In this document: piece by piece, positions 20,241 to 32,500 of the stretch
Position numbering within the stretch: the first letter of the stretch is position 1
Layout of the letters: the number at the start of each line of letters is the position of its first letter
DNA from: Narthecium ossifragum
Taxonomy: Eukaryota; Streptophyta; Magnoliopsida; Dioscoreales; Nartheciaceae
NCBI GenBank assembly: GCA_963920575.1
Contig: OY986975.1
Span: 16,833,897 to 16,897,896 of the forward strand
Length of the DNA stretch: 64,000 nucleotides
Direction: 5' to 3'
Notes under the pieces: generated by a model
Database searches by the model: none
What the model saw: the letters and a program-made list of their open reading frames with translations, nothing else
Told to the model about the DNA's origin: nothing
Translations under genes and position numbers: made by a program

Positions 20241-20248
20241 GACATGCT
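20241..20248. repeat. 8-bp target-site duplication (right) of hAT element
   Basis: GACATGCT matches 19126-19133. Confidence 0.9.
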
Positions 20249-20825
20249 CCAATATGGCCTCATCGTGATATGGGAACAGTTACAAGGCTATTCCCACCAT
20301 GCCCCCAGCAGTGAGAAGAAACCCATGTCGCACACGCCTCCATCCCTCAGCAATCCGTACTTTCGCGTTCAAACTCTCCACTAGCGCGCTAGGAGACTTT
20401 GTAATTGAGGAGTGGATCAACTCCATCTGGCGATCCATAGTCCAGCACTCCATGTTCGTCACTGACTCCGAAGACGACCGGGCAAGAGTTCGCATGCCTC
20501 CGCATTCATCATTCTCACCCGTCTACACACCGCCACTATGAGGACCCGTACCTCTATACCTAATTCGACCGCCTAGGTCAGAATTGTGGACCCAATTGGC
20601 TTTATTTCACGTCGGGTGCGATTATGGGATCTCTTTACTCTTTGCAACTTCATGGGCATTTTGGTAATTTTTCCTTGTGGAGTAGGGTTTCACACGCACT
20701 ACTGCACACACGGCCTTATGGATGGTATATGTGGTTGTTAGACCTTAATTTGGTTCTTTAATGTAATCATTGACATTAATCACCCTTACAACCCCTAGTG
20801 CCTTAGTTGGGTGCCACTTTGCACT

Positions 20826-20842
20826 ATCTAGTATAAATAGGG
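20826..20842 (+). promoter_or_regulatory. TATA box of family H copy 3
   Basis: TATAAATAG lies about 290 bp inside the element start, the layout of a U3/R promoter. Copy 1 has CTATATAAGG at a comparable place on its strand. Confidence 0.55.
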
Positions 20843-21223
20843 TGAGCTTTTAGATCAAACCCCTTCTTCTCATTGGGTTTTCATTGGAACTTAGAGAGCA
20901 AAAAGGGTGCTGGTTAGAGAGAGGGAGAGAGGGCTTGAGGAGCTATTTTGGAGGGGCCGGAGGTTTGGAAAATGAGAACCTAGGCCAACATATATAGGTT
21001 GGAGGCTTGAAGATTTGAAGACCTAGCGCTCATCCAAGTAGGGTTTCTACCCTAATCTTTATGTTTAGGGTCCAACAGTTTGACTCTATGGTGTTCCGTG
21101 GTTTTTTTCACATCTAGTATGTTCTTCCCTACACATTCTATTTTGGCTTCAAGTTTCATATCGTTTGCAGTTCGATTGATGGAGTTTTGATCAGTTTTAG
21201 TTTGATTTTCTACCTCCACCCAA

Positions 21224-21381
21224 TTGGGATCGATCCCAACCCAAAACAGGGAACTCGAGGCTGCCAGACCCAGTTGGGATCTATCCCAACCTCATCAGAA
21301 TCGATCCCAATCGAAACAGAGCTCTCATGTCTACCCAGATCCAGCTGGGATCCATCCCAGCCTGATTGGGATCGATCCCAA
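21224..21381. repeat. Array of palindromic hairpin units (GGGATCGATCCC type)
   Basis: TTGGGATCGATCCCAA forms perfect 16-bp palindromes at 21224-21239 and 21366-21381. GTTGGGAT...ATCCCAAC lies at 21273-21290 and GCTGGGAT...ATCCCAGC at 21344-21361. A half unit lies near 21300-21313. The T-to-C change in the left arm of the 21344 unit is matched by A-to-G in its right arm. The position within the element corresponds to the array of copy 1, but the repeated word is different. Confidence 0.85.
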
Positions 21382-22150
21382 CCAAAGTCGAGGACTGAGT
21401 CTGCCCAAATTCAATCGATAGAGAAGGTATATTTGGTTGTTTTTTATGGTTTTCGAATTTTCTTTCGATCTGATTTATGGGTATGATTCTAGTATTGATA
21501 AGTTGAGTTAGCATTTTCATGAAATTTGAATCATTTGGGTGAGATTTATAAAATGTTTATTTAGTTGCTAGGTTTCATGCAAGTTGGGATTTCATGTCAA
21601 ATGGTTGCCATGCTTGATCTAGCCCTAGGGTCGGGCTTAGGTAGGACGTGGTTTAGGACGTGATTGTTGTCATTGATCGATTATACTATATTTTGGGGGT
21701 TGTTATGTAGTTGAACTTGGATATTGTTATACTTGGAGGTGTGAAAGTCGTGTCGGTCCTCCCGAGCCAAGTGCTAACAATGTGGGTGTGCCCGATGTCC
21801 CTAGCTTGTGTCCTGACGATGAGGGTTGGCGTTGAGTGCAGCGGCAATGTGCGAGCCCTGTGTGTGTACTCATAGCGGATCATCCTCCTTATTTCGCCAT
21901 TGGGTGAGGGTGGTGGAACTCTTGGAGAATCGATAAAGCCGATAAGAGCCTTTGGTCACTCCTTAGACTTTGGCGGAGGATGACACTGTTGTTGTTGCAC
22001 TTCCCTTATATGTGACGTTAGAGTAATTTCCTACTGAGTTTTGTTGCTCACCTTACCGGGGCTGCTTTTCCAGGTATAATTGCAATTCCCTCTTCTTCAG
22101 GTGGACATGGTTTTGGAGGTGATTCTTCTTCTTATGGTGCGTAAGTTCGA

Positions 22151-24128
22151 TGAGTTATCTTTTATCATATTATGCTGCTTTATTTACAACTTTTGAGACT
22201 TAAGGACACATTGTATAACTTTTATTTGGTGACTTATGAGAAAGAATGTTTCTTTTCAAATTCTTGTACTTGAGGACTGTAATAGCTAGATAATTAATTT
22301 TATACCTTTATTTTTTAATTGTTCAAATTGGTTATGGATTTGGATATATAATTGTGCACAACATATTGGTTCGTAAAGTAAGTGGATTCTTGCATGGACC
22401 TGGATGGGTTTTTTGGATCGAGGTGTACAATCACGAGCCGCCTGCGGGTGCTTGCTGGTACTACTTCCACAATATTTTACTAATTCCTTTGGTTTTTTGA
22501 GTCTTATTCGATGGGTTTTGTATTGGTCTTGAATGTAAGTAAAAGTTGTGGTGATGCCGTTGCTGTAAGTTGGGCTGGCATGGTTTCTCATGACCCTTCT
22601 TCCATGGCCGATGAAGCATAATGTTGCTGTAGAGAAGCCAGTTGGAGGGTCAGTACCTTTAGGTTCTATTTTTCGTCATTGTAAAGAATTTTCATCTCAA
22701 TCTGGGGTCGTTTGTCAGGAAAGCATCAGTGACATGTACTAATTTGCATGTGTTACAATTACAATCCATGATATTGAGAAATGCTTTGCTTTGAAACTCT
22801 AGAAAGAATGCACTCAATAAAGCCTAATTTCTTCCTTTTTCATCTAGAAGTGAATGCTTTGTTAAGTAATGAGGAGCCATGGTTCCTCATGAGACAGCAA
22901 CAGGTAGGAGGTGCCCATGTTTCTGTTTGGGTTCCACTGCTCTCCCTCCTCTGTTTCTTGAGCTGCGAGATGGTTTCGAGCCAAGTTCCTGTCTTTTCTG
23001 CAATGCATCGCTGGATGTGGGATCTTCCAGGGTGAAGGATTTGGTGTATAGAGGTTCACATTGGCGGAGAAAGTTGCATTCTTGCCGCCGGCACAGGGAT
23101 TCCGACGTACGAGTGTTTTGTGGCGTCTCATTTCTTTGATTCGAGGTTTTGTGTGGTTCTTAGTTATTAGATTCCTAGAGAGGAGTTTTGGCAGAAAAAA
23201 AGATATTATTTTCCCATGTTATTTAGTTATCAATCAGCGCCGTTAGTTTTGGGCATCGGAACTAATCAATCGTGAACGGCCATCACAATAAACAAAGGCG
23301 AATTCACAGTTAAGATGGAGCACCCATATAAGGTTATGCTTCACGGTTTTAGATTAAGATGAAAAAGTTTTGCTTCACAGTTTTGGTTTTGGCATTCAGC
23401 AAAGTTAAGAAAAAGTTTTGGTTTTGGCATGGCAGGGAACACCCCATGCTATGGCATGCCGAAACTCTTTTGGCGGCGTTTGGTTGCGGGATAGGTTATT
23501 TTTGAGTTCAGAGATTTCTGTAATTAGAATACTGGGATAAATAGTGAAATAAAGTTATTTCATTTGTACTATTTCGTTGAAAAATATGAATAAATCAGTA
23601 ATTATTGCTTGGAATAAAGAAATGATGTTTGGATAAAAACGATGGAATAGTAATAGGGATTGATGAGGTTTGGAAAGTAAATTCCAAATATACCTTTGTA
23701 TAGGATATATTGGGGATTTAATTAATAATATTATAATGCATATAATATTCGCCTTAGCTTTCATACTTAATAATATTATAATGCATATAATTAATAATAT
23801 TCCAATTTCATACTACTAATATTATATGCATAATTCACCATGACTTATTTCGGATTTTATTCCAACTCCTGAAATAAAGCTATTTGGCTTCAATTCCTGT
23901 TTGGTGCAATCAATTCCAGATTTGGTTGTACCACTCCCACAACTAATTTTGGGTTTGATATTTTAAAATAAATTTATAATGATTTTTTTGAATAAAAAAA
24001 TAGTGTTTTGATGTAAAATGGTGAAATAAGGATAGAAATTGTAGTTTTTGAAGGTAAAATGTCAAAACTACCCTTGTGTTGTATATATATGAAGAATTAA
24101 ATAATAATATTGTTGTCTTTTTTACTAG
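22151..24128. other. Intergenic, no gene recognised
   Basis: Two overlapping short frames at 22781-23139 contain a Cys-containing stretch (CLFCNASLDVG), but no family is recognised and no splice structure was found. From 23473 an AT-rich stretch begins CGTTTGGTTGCGGGATAGG, a motif repeated near 25000, and may be a truncated MITE. The rest is AT-rich with nothing recognisable. Confidence 0.35.
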
Positions 24129-24136
24129 TTCATTGA
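24129..24136. repeat. 8-bp target-site duplication (left) of small hAT
   Basis: TTCATTGA is identical to 24641-24648. Confidence 0.9.
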
Positions 24137-24640
24137 TAGAGATGGCAAAATCGACCGCACCACTGGATAACTAAGCCGATCTGCACCGATGGGGACGGGT
24201 ATGGTATAGATTATTTACCCGTGGATACGGGTATGGTTTACAAAATTAAAATCCGCGCGGGTACGGGGCGGATTATGGTATTGGGTAATATCCGCCCCGC
24301 CCCCGCCAATGAATGTTGGTTTGGTGGATTTTAAAGAGTCTATTTTTATAATAATACTCTATAGAGACAACAGCTAATGACTGTTTGGTGGATCTAGATT
24401 TTAGAGATTTTAGAGAGTGAATGTTGATGATAGTTTGGTGGATTTAGATTTAGATTTTAGAGATTGAATGGTTTTTTTAGGTTTTGCGGATAACCGTGGG
24501 TTGCGGGTAATATCCGCGTACCCGCGGGGACGGTTATGGTCCGCGATCCCCATTATCTGCGTGGGGACGGGGCGGTGCGAGTATGGGCGAAGGAGTGCTG
24601 GGACGAGTATCCGTCCCAATCCGCCCCGTTGCCATCACTA
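24137..24640. mobile_element. hAT-type MITE, 504 bp
   Basis: Terminal inverted repeats TAGAGATGGCAA (left) and TTGCCATCACTA (right; one mismatch) are flanked by a perfect 8-bp duplication TTCATTGA. Subterminal GC-rich words (GGGGACGGGTATGG, CCGCGGGGACGG) repeat at both ends around an AT-rich centre. It has no ORF of note, so it is a non-autonomous hAT derivative. Confidence 0.9.
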
Positions 24641-25738
24641 TTCATTGAGAACCACACAATGAGTATTTTAAAACAAAATTGAGAATACAATATGCTATTA
24701 GCCTAAAATAAAAATAAAATACTTTCTTAATTTCATACACATTTCATTGAAGGTAAAAATAAAATATGATATATGAGATAGAAGGAGAGAGATATGAGGA
24801 GTTGACACATGTCAGCTCCCTATTTCATAGATATGTGTGTGTGTGATATGAAGGGTGCTGACACACGTTAGCTCCCTATTTCTTGGCATAAAGGATAGTG
24901 GGATGTCAGACCCACTACCCATATCACGTGAGGTTGTCAGTAGGTTTAGGAACCTCGAATTGCCCGATTCCAGTTTATTCCAATTCTTTTTTATGACGTT
25001 TGGTTGCAGGATAGGCTATTCCGGATTTAGAGATTTATGAAATTAGTATGTTGGGATTAATAAGCTAAAATTAGTATGATGTTTTGGGGCCAATTTCGGA
25101 ATTAGAGCTCCAGTAAAGTTAAGATGAAAATTATTTGTATAACCAATCAAAATTGGACAAGCCCATGGTCAGAATAATTGATATTATAATTATATTTGGT
25201 AGTATTGTTACATAAATTTTGTTCTCCATTGATCCTAAGGAGTGTCTCATTTGCATGATGAAGGAATTGATGATGTTCTCTTATTGAAAGAATTGGTACT
25301 TTTTTTGACTCTCTAGAAGCAGTCTTGAAGTAAGCCGGTTGTTGCAAATTGGTTCTTTTCCAAGTCAAGAGGACAAGGTCAAGGATAGATATTTAATTTC
25401 ACTAATGACCTGGTCTAATTTGCATGGCCTGCTCTGATCCAGCATGAGTGCATGACCTCTCTCCGTCTTCATAAGTTTCATCATAGAATGCATAATTCTA
25501 GAGATTTTGATTAAAAAAATTGAGATTCATTGACTTGGCATTGGCAGTGAGAAGGATTGAACCGTTTTAAAGATTTAATACTATATTTCACCCTCAAAAG
25601 TCTTAAATATCACATTTCACCTAGTAATTTTTTTAAATGTCATATTTATTATTATAATTTCATGAGTCATCGTCTCAGAGACCAAGTGTTGATAAACTTA
25701 CATCTAACGGGAAGAAAAATTAGTTCATATATGTCCGT
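24641..25738. other. Intergenic, AT-rich, no gene seen
   Basis: It starts with the right hAT target copy (24641-24648). A short direct repeat (TTAGCTCCCTATTTC and CAGCTCCCTATTTC) lies at about 24810-24880. ACGTTTGGTTGCAGGATAGG near 24998 matches the start of the repeat at 23473. Nothing else is recognisable. Confidence 0.4.
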
Positions 25739-26095
25739 AGTGTTTGGATCTAGTAGGGAGGAAAAAAGAAAAATACACGAACACAAGATTTTACGTGGTT
25801 CACCCCAGAATAGGGTTACGTTCACGAAATCGCTGGAGGTTTTCACTATCTCAGAAGCAAAGAGCCATATTACAAGATACAATAACGGTCGCCCATATAA
25901 ACCCTCATATCCTAGCATTTCGGCACATAGGGTATAGAAAATTACATAAATTATTCCTATTAACATATCTCAAATCCATTTTTGTTCCTGGGGCACTGCC
26001 CCCGGAGACCCCCGCCGGGGCGCTACCCCGGACCCCGTCATCTCTGCGTAGTGCGTCATGGTCGGTCCGGAATAATCAGCTCCACAAACTCAACA
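25739..26095 (-). mobile_element. Probable solo LTR (Copia-like or LARD)
   Basis: On the minus strand it opens TGTTGAGTTTGTGGAG at 26095. It contains a GC-rich self-complementary block (about 25990-26035, GGGGTAGCGCCCCGG) and ends with GGTGAACCACGTAAAATCTTGTG, a sequence type common near the end of plant LTRs, as recalled. The other edge is uncertain (about 25739). No internal retroelement domain and no clear target duplication were found. Confidence 0.4.
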
Positions 26096-27086
26096 ATGCT
26101 TTTAGTAGTAGTAACCAATGATGAGCTAATTTAAGAAAAAAAAAATTCCCTCCTACTCTGTATTTTTTTTTTCTCGCGGTTTATACAACTTCAATAATAT
26201 AAGGTGATAAGGCATTTTAGTATACTTAATGGCCAAGGGTATTTTTAGATTTTTCTTTCCCATATTGGATTGGTTTTTTACCTGTGGTTAAACCAGTTAA
26301 CTTGAAGGAACGAAAAGCATTACAGATTTTTATGGTATTTCAAAAAAAAAGTAAGGTGAAATGTAGTATTTAGGACTTTTTTAGCATTACATATGAGGTT
26401 AACCCAAAATTTCAATCTAACTTATGATTAGACCTGCTCAAATCCAGGCTCGGACAAGCACGGAACATATTTTTATCTAAAATTAACAACAAACACTCAT
26501 GCTCAAGCTCGATCCAGTCGAGATTTCTAATGAAGAGGACAAGGAAATAATATCACAATTATTCATTACCTTATTTCTCAAATCCCAAGTCTGTTGTAAG
26601 AAACAAATTCGGACCTGAAATTTATGGCCAAATTCGCCCCACAAGCAAAGTTCATTTCCCAAGCCTCCAAGCAACTAGTTGGGTGGGCCGGGCATTTCGT
26701 ACCTCTTGGCCCATAATCAGCTCTACTTCAGTCATCTTCATATGTCCCTGGGTAATATAATAATGTTTTCGATAGTCCTTGTCTAGACCAACAACAAAGG
26801 ATTGAGTGTAGATCACACCTCCGACCTCAAAAAATTTCATGGTAATAGTAGAAGGGCCGAATTATAATTTGATATCCTTTAGTTTCAGGGATTAGTATTC
26901 TAATACTCTTATTTTTCAAAATCACATAAAAATACCCTTAACTTTCAAAACCTGATACTTTAATCCAGACCATCGAACGGAGTTAAATTGAGTCACGAAA
27001 AACCAATCACGTGCGTCACGTGACCGGCTTTCACCCATTCCCTGTTGGCTTCCTCCTGGCTTCTTAGCAGCATCAATTTCATGCCG
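26096..27086. other. Intergenic, no gene seen
   Basis: AT-rich sequence containing several A/T runs. Nothing recognisable in either strand. Confidence 0.4.
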
Positions 27087-27316
27087 AAGAAGCCTGCATG
27101 TCAACATCGACCACGGGAAGACCACCCTCACTGCCGCCCTCACCTTGGCCCTGGCCGCCACGGGGAACAGTGTACTGAAGAAGTACAACGAACTAGATCT
27201 CGCCTCAGAGGAGCGGGCCCGTGGTATCACCATCAACACCTCGACTATGGAGTACGAGACGGAGAACCACCTCTACGCGCATGTCGACTGCCCCCGCCAC
27301 GCCGACAAGCCGCGGG
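27087..27316 (+). pseudogene. EF-Tu (organellar elongation factor Tu) N-terminal fragment
   Basis: An open segment of about 76 codons encodes the GTP-binding start of a bacterial-type EF-Tu: the P-loop [14 protein letters not shown] in altered form ([15 protein letters not shown]), then [20 protein letters not shown] (switch I) and [18 protein letters not shown] (G3 region, with DCPGHAD changed to DCPRHAD). It stops matching after HAD and runs into unrelated Pro-rich sequence. There is no start codon in context and no downstream domains. The parent is presumably the nuclear gene for chloroplast EF-Tu. Confidence 0.85.
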
Positions 27317-27864
27317 TTCCCCGGCAAACCCCACGACAGTCTAAGCTCGATGCCCACCACCAGTGACCTCCTCCACTTCCCTCCAGCAGTTACAATCACC
27401 GTTCCCTCCACCCACTTGCACCCGCCAGCAGTTCCAATCACCGTTCCTCCTCCCACCCCTCTCCTATGCCACTTTCTCTCGTGTCTTTTTCCGTGGCCAC
27501 ACCAGACCTCGACCCAGTTGTCTCCCTCTATGACACCTTTGTGCTCATCCGCTTCGCGTCGCTCCCCGCCAGCCGCTCCGACCAACGCGCCCTCCATCTT
27601 CTCTTCTTGTCCCCCAGCCTCCGCTACCACCACACATTGGAGTCGACGACGGCCATGTAATGAATAAAGCAGAGCATCTCTGTTCTATAAAACAGAGCTC
27701 CCCACCGACTGCTCTGACCAGCCTACCGACGCTCCCTTCTTGGTGGAGATAAGCTCCGTTTCCCGCACGTAATCAACGGTCCTGACTCTTGGGGGTATTG
27801 TTTTCTCCAGCTACACGCGTGGTCCGGATCCACGTTCGCTTTCATCGTCACCACTGGTGAAGGA
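27317..27864. other. GC-rich sequence between two gene fragments
   Basis: Both strands have open frames (for example 27466-27660 on plus, 27205-27633 on minus), as expected from GC-rich sequence. No domain is recognised. It could be further captured sequence. Confidence 0.35.
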
Positions 27865-28510
27865 ACGAGTGGAGAACAGTGTGTGAAGTGGTGAATGCAC
27901 CGCTCAGTGCCGCTGGTAAAGTGGTGAATGCGCTCCCCTCTTCATAAGCCAGTTGGTGGACTAGCAGTCGGTCCGGTATCGCAGGAAGGTCGATGTACCC
28001 CTCCAATATCTTGAGCGCATCGGCAATGGTCGGGCGCGACTCGACCATGACATGGGCGGAGAGCATGCCGACCATTACCAACTGCTCCATGATCCCATTG
28101 GGGTTGGGCCGCCCCTCGGAGTCTCACAGCAGCGCCTCGTCGAGCACCACCTCCGCTCGTCCCGCCTTGATCAGCATCCAAGCCCAGTCGTTGACCAACA
28201 CCAGGTCCAAAGCTGGTGACGTGTCGAGCGCCTTCCGGCAGCTCATGATCTCCAATATGAGCACTCCCAAGCTGTAGACGTCACTCTTCTCCGTCAGCTG
28301 TCCGTAGAGAGCGTACTGCGCTGCTAAGTACCCGTGCGTACCCACGACGCGCGGCTGACTGCGATGCGGCCCTGATGATCTCGACCTCATTGCGAAACTC
28401 CTGGTCTCCCTCGAAGCCGGACTCGAAGACACGCTTGACGGTGATGTGGCTGCTATCAGGGAGGACCCCCTTGTGGCAAGCGAACTGTTGGACGCCAGAC
28501 CTCCCTCAAC
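27865..28510 (-). pseudogene. Receptor-like kinase fragment (At1g11050-like)
   Basis: On the minus strand 28480-28370 encodes a kinase N-lobe piece ([15 protein letters not shown], then EFRNEVEII). It jumps directly to the activation-segment end and C-lobe ([28 protein letters not shown] at about 28350), continuing through [21 protein letters not shown], an in-frame TGA, then MEQLVMVG and SRPTIADALKILEG to about 27900. The lysine is present, but the HRD and DFG region is deleted. APE reads AAQ, so the catalytic core is lost. The parent resembles the receptor-like kinases related to At1g11050. Confidence 0.85.
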
Positions 28511-28536
28511 CCCCGACGTTGCTCTCTTTCTCCCTC

Positions 28537-28539
<3 letters not shown>

Positions 28540-28596
<57 letters not shown>
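28540..28596. repeat. (AT)n microsatellite, about 56 bp
   Basis: A perfect AT dinucleotide run lies just upstream of the kinase fragment. Confidence 0.95.
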
Positions 28597-28600
<4 letters not shown>

Positions 28601-29593
28601 GAATTTTAGGGGGCAAACTGGTTTTCCCAGCTTAGGGGGAAAACCAGGATCCTAGCCGTCCGATCCCATCGGACGGCCAGGATCTATTCGGGGGTTTAAA
28701 CCCCCCCCTCCTCTCCTCCCCTCCCCTATCCACTCGAGACCCGACCCCCTCTCTCCCGTGCCCTAGACGTCGCTACCTCCGCCCCGGCCTCCCTCGACCT
28801 CGCACCGGCCTCCCTCGACCCGTCCTCCCTAGCGCCGTCCTGCCTCGACCTCGCCTCGGCCTCCCTCGAGCCACCGCCGTTGACGCCTCGCTCGCCCCGG
28901 CCTCCCTCGCCACCACCGTCGACGCTCTCTCTCTCTCTCTCTCTCTCTTCCCACGTCAGTGAAGTAGCCCAAAAACAGTCAAAATGAGCACAGTGATCGG
29001 TTTTGCGTGACTCAACCTAATAGCGTTTGATGGCCCGGACTAAATTGCTATGTTTTGAAACTATAAGATAGTTTTATATGATTTTGGAAGATGATGGAGC
29101 AAAATTCAATAACTTTTCCATTACAGAGAAAAAAGTTAAAGAACCAAGAAAATCTAAACTCCACCTCACTAATAATAAAGAATTATAAGATAATGTTTTA
29201 CGAGTCATAATTCGACTTATGTATTTTCTCACATGTGACAACTAAGTCATAAAAAGAGGAGGAAAGAGGGGGACCCGTGACAGCTGAGTCATAGAGGGGG
29301 GAGGAGAGAGGGGACAGTGGGGGTAGGTGGTTAGGGGTGGATGATTAGCCGTGGCACGGGCCCCCTAGTAAAGAAAAATGTATGATTGGTTCATGCAAAC
29401 TAATACAAAAATGAAATAATATTTTGCACTCAATCAAAACGTAAAAATAAAAAAAGAAAGATGCTACAACAGGCCTTATGTGTGGAGGAATTACATATAA
29501 ATCTTTTCTATTTTCCACCCTTTTTGCCTCCATTTATGGGTCTCTTCCTCTCTTCTATAGAGATCTCCTTCTTTGATTTCTTCGCCATCAACC
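28597..29593. other. GC-rich low-complexity block, then promoter region
   Basis: GCCGTCCGATCCCATCGGACGGC (about 28658-28680) is a strong inverted repeat. From 28760 to 28920 CGGCCTCCCTCGACC-like words recur irregularly, ending in a CT run (28926-28949). 28950-29593 is ordinary intergenic sequence leading to the metallophosphoesterase gene, with a pyrimidine-rich leader at 29500-29590. No gene is seen in it. Confidence 0.5.
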
Positions 29594-32500
29594 ATGGATT
29601 CGAAGAAGTGGGTACTGCTCCTGACACTCGCTTTACTTTCCCTGGCTTCGTCGGCCTCCGATAGAGCCATCATCGACGTCGAGGGAGGGCCGGAGTCGGT
29701 CGTCTGGGTGGTCCAGCTCTCCGACCTCCACTTCAGCGTCTACCACCCTGAGAGAGCCCAAGATTTCAGGAGGTTGGTGTCCCCCGCACTGGCCATGATC
29801 AACCCTTCCCTCGTTCTCATCACCGGCGATCTCACGGGTACGTTGGGCGATGGCTCTTGGGTTTTTTTTCTTTTTTTTCTCAGCTTGATTGGATCCGTGT
29901 GTACTTGCAAAATTGGTTCTTTCTTTGTTAGATTAATGTTTGATAGTTTTGGTGTCTTTGGAAACTTGAATGTATAATGAGTAGTCGATCGTTGGTGCTT
30001 CTTTGTAGCTTATCTTGTGATGTTGGACTGGTTCTCGACTTTTTGGCTTGATTTAGTTCGTCTACACCTTGCAATTGGGAAATTTTGTTAGTTGGGCAAT
30101 GTTGGACTTGTTGATTGGTCTGACTTAGTTGAGAAGCAGGGTTGTTTGTTTTTACCTTTGATACATTGGTCATTAAACATATGATGAAGACTAAATAATT
30201 TCATATTGCCATGAAGGAGGCCCCGAGTAATTATAAATTACAACGTTTTTTTGTTAGGATGATGTCTGTGCAGTCTGGCTACTGTTGTAATTGGAGGTGG
30301 GAGGGGGCGCGTTGTGAAACAACCAAGAGGTGGAATTCATAGTTTATAGTGTTGAACTTATAATAAATGACATTCAATTGGGCCTTCCTCAAATTGAATT
30401 CGCAAGTACCTATTGAATTGTTCCTTTATGGGGCTAAATCATATATCATAGAAAAGGCAACCAATAGTTGAGCTTTTACCAGTGTCATCAACTGCTTTTG
30501 TCTTGACTTCATTCTGTGCGTGCCATTTTGATGTTTCCACAAATGATTTCAGTAAATTTCTCATATTGGGCTTATTTGTTTCCATAACCCGTTTTTATTG
30601 ACAAAAAAAAGAAACTGTAAAAGTTGCATGCTCAAGTTAGCATCAGAACCTGTGAGCTTGATGCTGCAATGAATGCTTTGCTTCTGGAAAAGGATGGTGA
30701 TTCTAGTTGCGTGCTGATTTTTACTTTTCTGTTTTCCTTTCTATCTTCTATGAGTAGATGGGAAAAGCAAAGATTTGTTAACCATGAAACAAGAGGAGTC
30801 AGAGTGGATAGAGTACGAAAATGTGATCAAGGACGTTATCAAACGAAGTGGGCTTAATGAGAGGGCTTTCTATGATCTTAGGGGTAATCATGACAGTTTT
30901 GGAGTACCAACCCGTGGTGGCAGCTATGATTATTATCAAAAGTACAGTGTCAATTCGAGACTTGGGCGAAGTGGTAATGTTCAGAGTGTCACTTTGCAGG
31001 TCAGTGGTTATTGTGCTATTTCTGTCAGCATATTATTTTCCATGAAAATATGGCTGATGAAACAAACAATTGTAGTACATATACGACAACAATCCAGCTA
31101 AACTTTTAGTGATTCTATTATACTTATTTCAGCATGTTCACTTTCACTTGATTTATTTTTTAAGCATTTGCAGATCCTAGGATCTTTATTTTCTTCATTA
31201 TGCTCCCAAGATTGTTTTACATTTTTGAACCTTCTTTCACATCTCACTGCTTAATGTATGTTTTTCACTCAATGCAGAACAGTGGCTGGAAACATCTATT
31301 TGTTGGCTTTGATACCACAATGGAAGTTGGTCTGCGTGGTCCTACAAATTTATTTGGACATCCAACAGATGAGCTGCTTGCAGACTTAGACACTGAACTT
31401 GGGCAATGGGATGCTGAGTTGGTGCAGCCACATGTAACAAAGATTTCCTTTGGGCACTTTCCTTTGTCATTTTCAGCATTATCATATAACAGGAAAGGTC
31501 TCAAAGATGTATTCTTGAAGCATTCCTTGTCAGCTTATCTATGTGGACATCTTCATACAAGATTTGGTAAGAACTTAAAAAGGCATCACAGTTCAGGTGA
31601 TCAGAACCTGTTATCAGCCAAGTATTATCAGTACAATATTCACCAAGGTAATCACAATAGCCAGGCTGGGGAAGATTGTTCTGACAAAAATAAACCTACA
31701 AATGAATTTTGGGAGTGGGAAATGGGGGATTGGAGAAAGAGCCGAATCATGAGAATCTTGGCAATAGATTCTGGCCATGTGTCATTAACAGATATAGACT
31801 TTAAATTTTGGTCAAAGGATGTTATTGTGTTGCCAACTTTTCCAGTGGATTCACGATTCATGCAAAGAATTTCTTCTTCTCATGATTTCAAATGTCAAGC
31901 TGAAAGAGCCTCAAATTATGAGACAGTAAGAGCTCTGGTTTTTTCAAAAGCTGAGATTGTGATGGTTTCAGTGAAGATATATGATTCCAGGCCGGGAAAT
32001 CTTAATTTGGTTCTTGATACAACTATGAGAAAGCTCAAAGAGAATGGAACCAGGGGAGACTTGTATGTGGCCCCGTGGAACTGGAGGGCATTTGTAGATC
32101 CATCACCGAATCGTTATTGGCTACAAATAGAAGCAATGGACAGCTCAGGGGAGTCGAGCTTTAGCCAACTAAGGCCATTCTCTATTAATGGCGCTATTGC
32201 ACAAGTCAATTGGACGTGGAAGGAGTTCTATGTTATGGGTGTTCAGTGGGCCGCAATGTATTCCCCTATACTGTGGACTATCCTTCCACTTCTCTTCTTG
32301 TTGATTCTTATACCTCAAGCTTTTCTTATATGTTTGAAGAAGCATTACACATACAAGAAAGTAAGTAATAGTTTAACTAGGATTAATGCTATAGCATTTT
32401 TAGCCAATGCTGCAGTTTGGATTTTGATGGAGTTTTCCAAGATGACTTTTGTATGGTTAGGTATCTTAGTATATTTGCTCTACATCACCCTCTTGCCCTG

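Larger units (their letters stand above)
20539..22150 (+). mobile_element. Family H retroelement-like repeat, copy 3
   Basis: It begins TGAGGACCCGT at 20539 and shares with copies 1 and 2 the block GGCATTTTGGTAA ... GTTTCACACGC ... ACACACGGCC (20650-20725). A clear TATA box (AGTATAAATAGGGTG, near 20830) is followed by a leader-like stretch, GTAGGGTTTCTACC near 21040, then a palindrome array (21224-21381). Downstream comes A/T-rich and then mixed sequence containing TACTGAGTTTTGTTGCTCACC-like words near 22040. The right boundary is not defined. No protein domain was seen, so it is probably a non-autonomous retroelement. Confidence 0.5.

Noticed and set aside
22781..23139. Short Cys-containing frames that might be an exon
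   Set aside because: No known domain, and neighbouring sequence gives no splice-compatible continuation.
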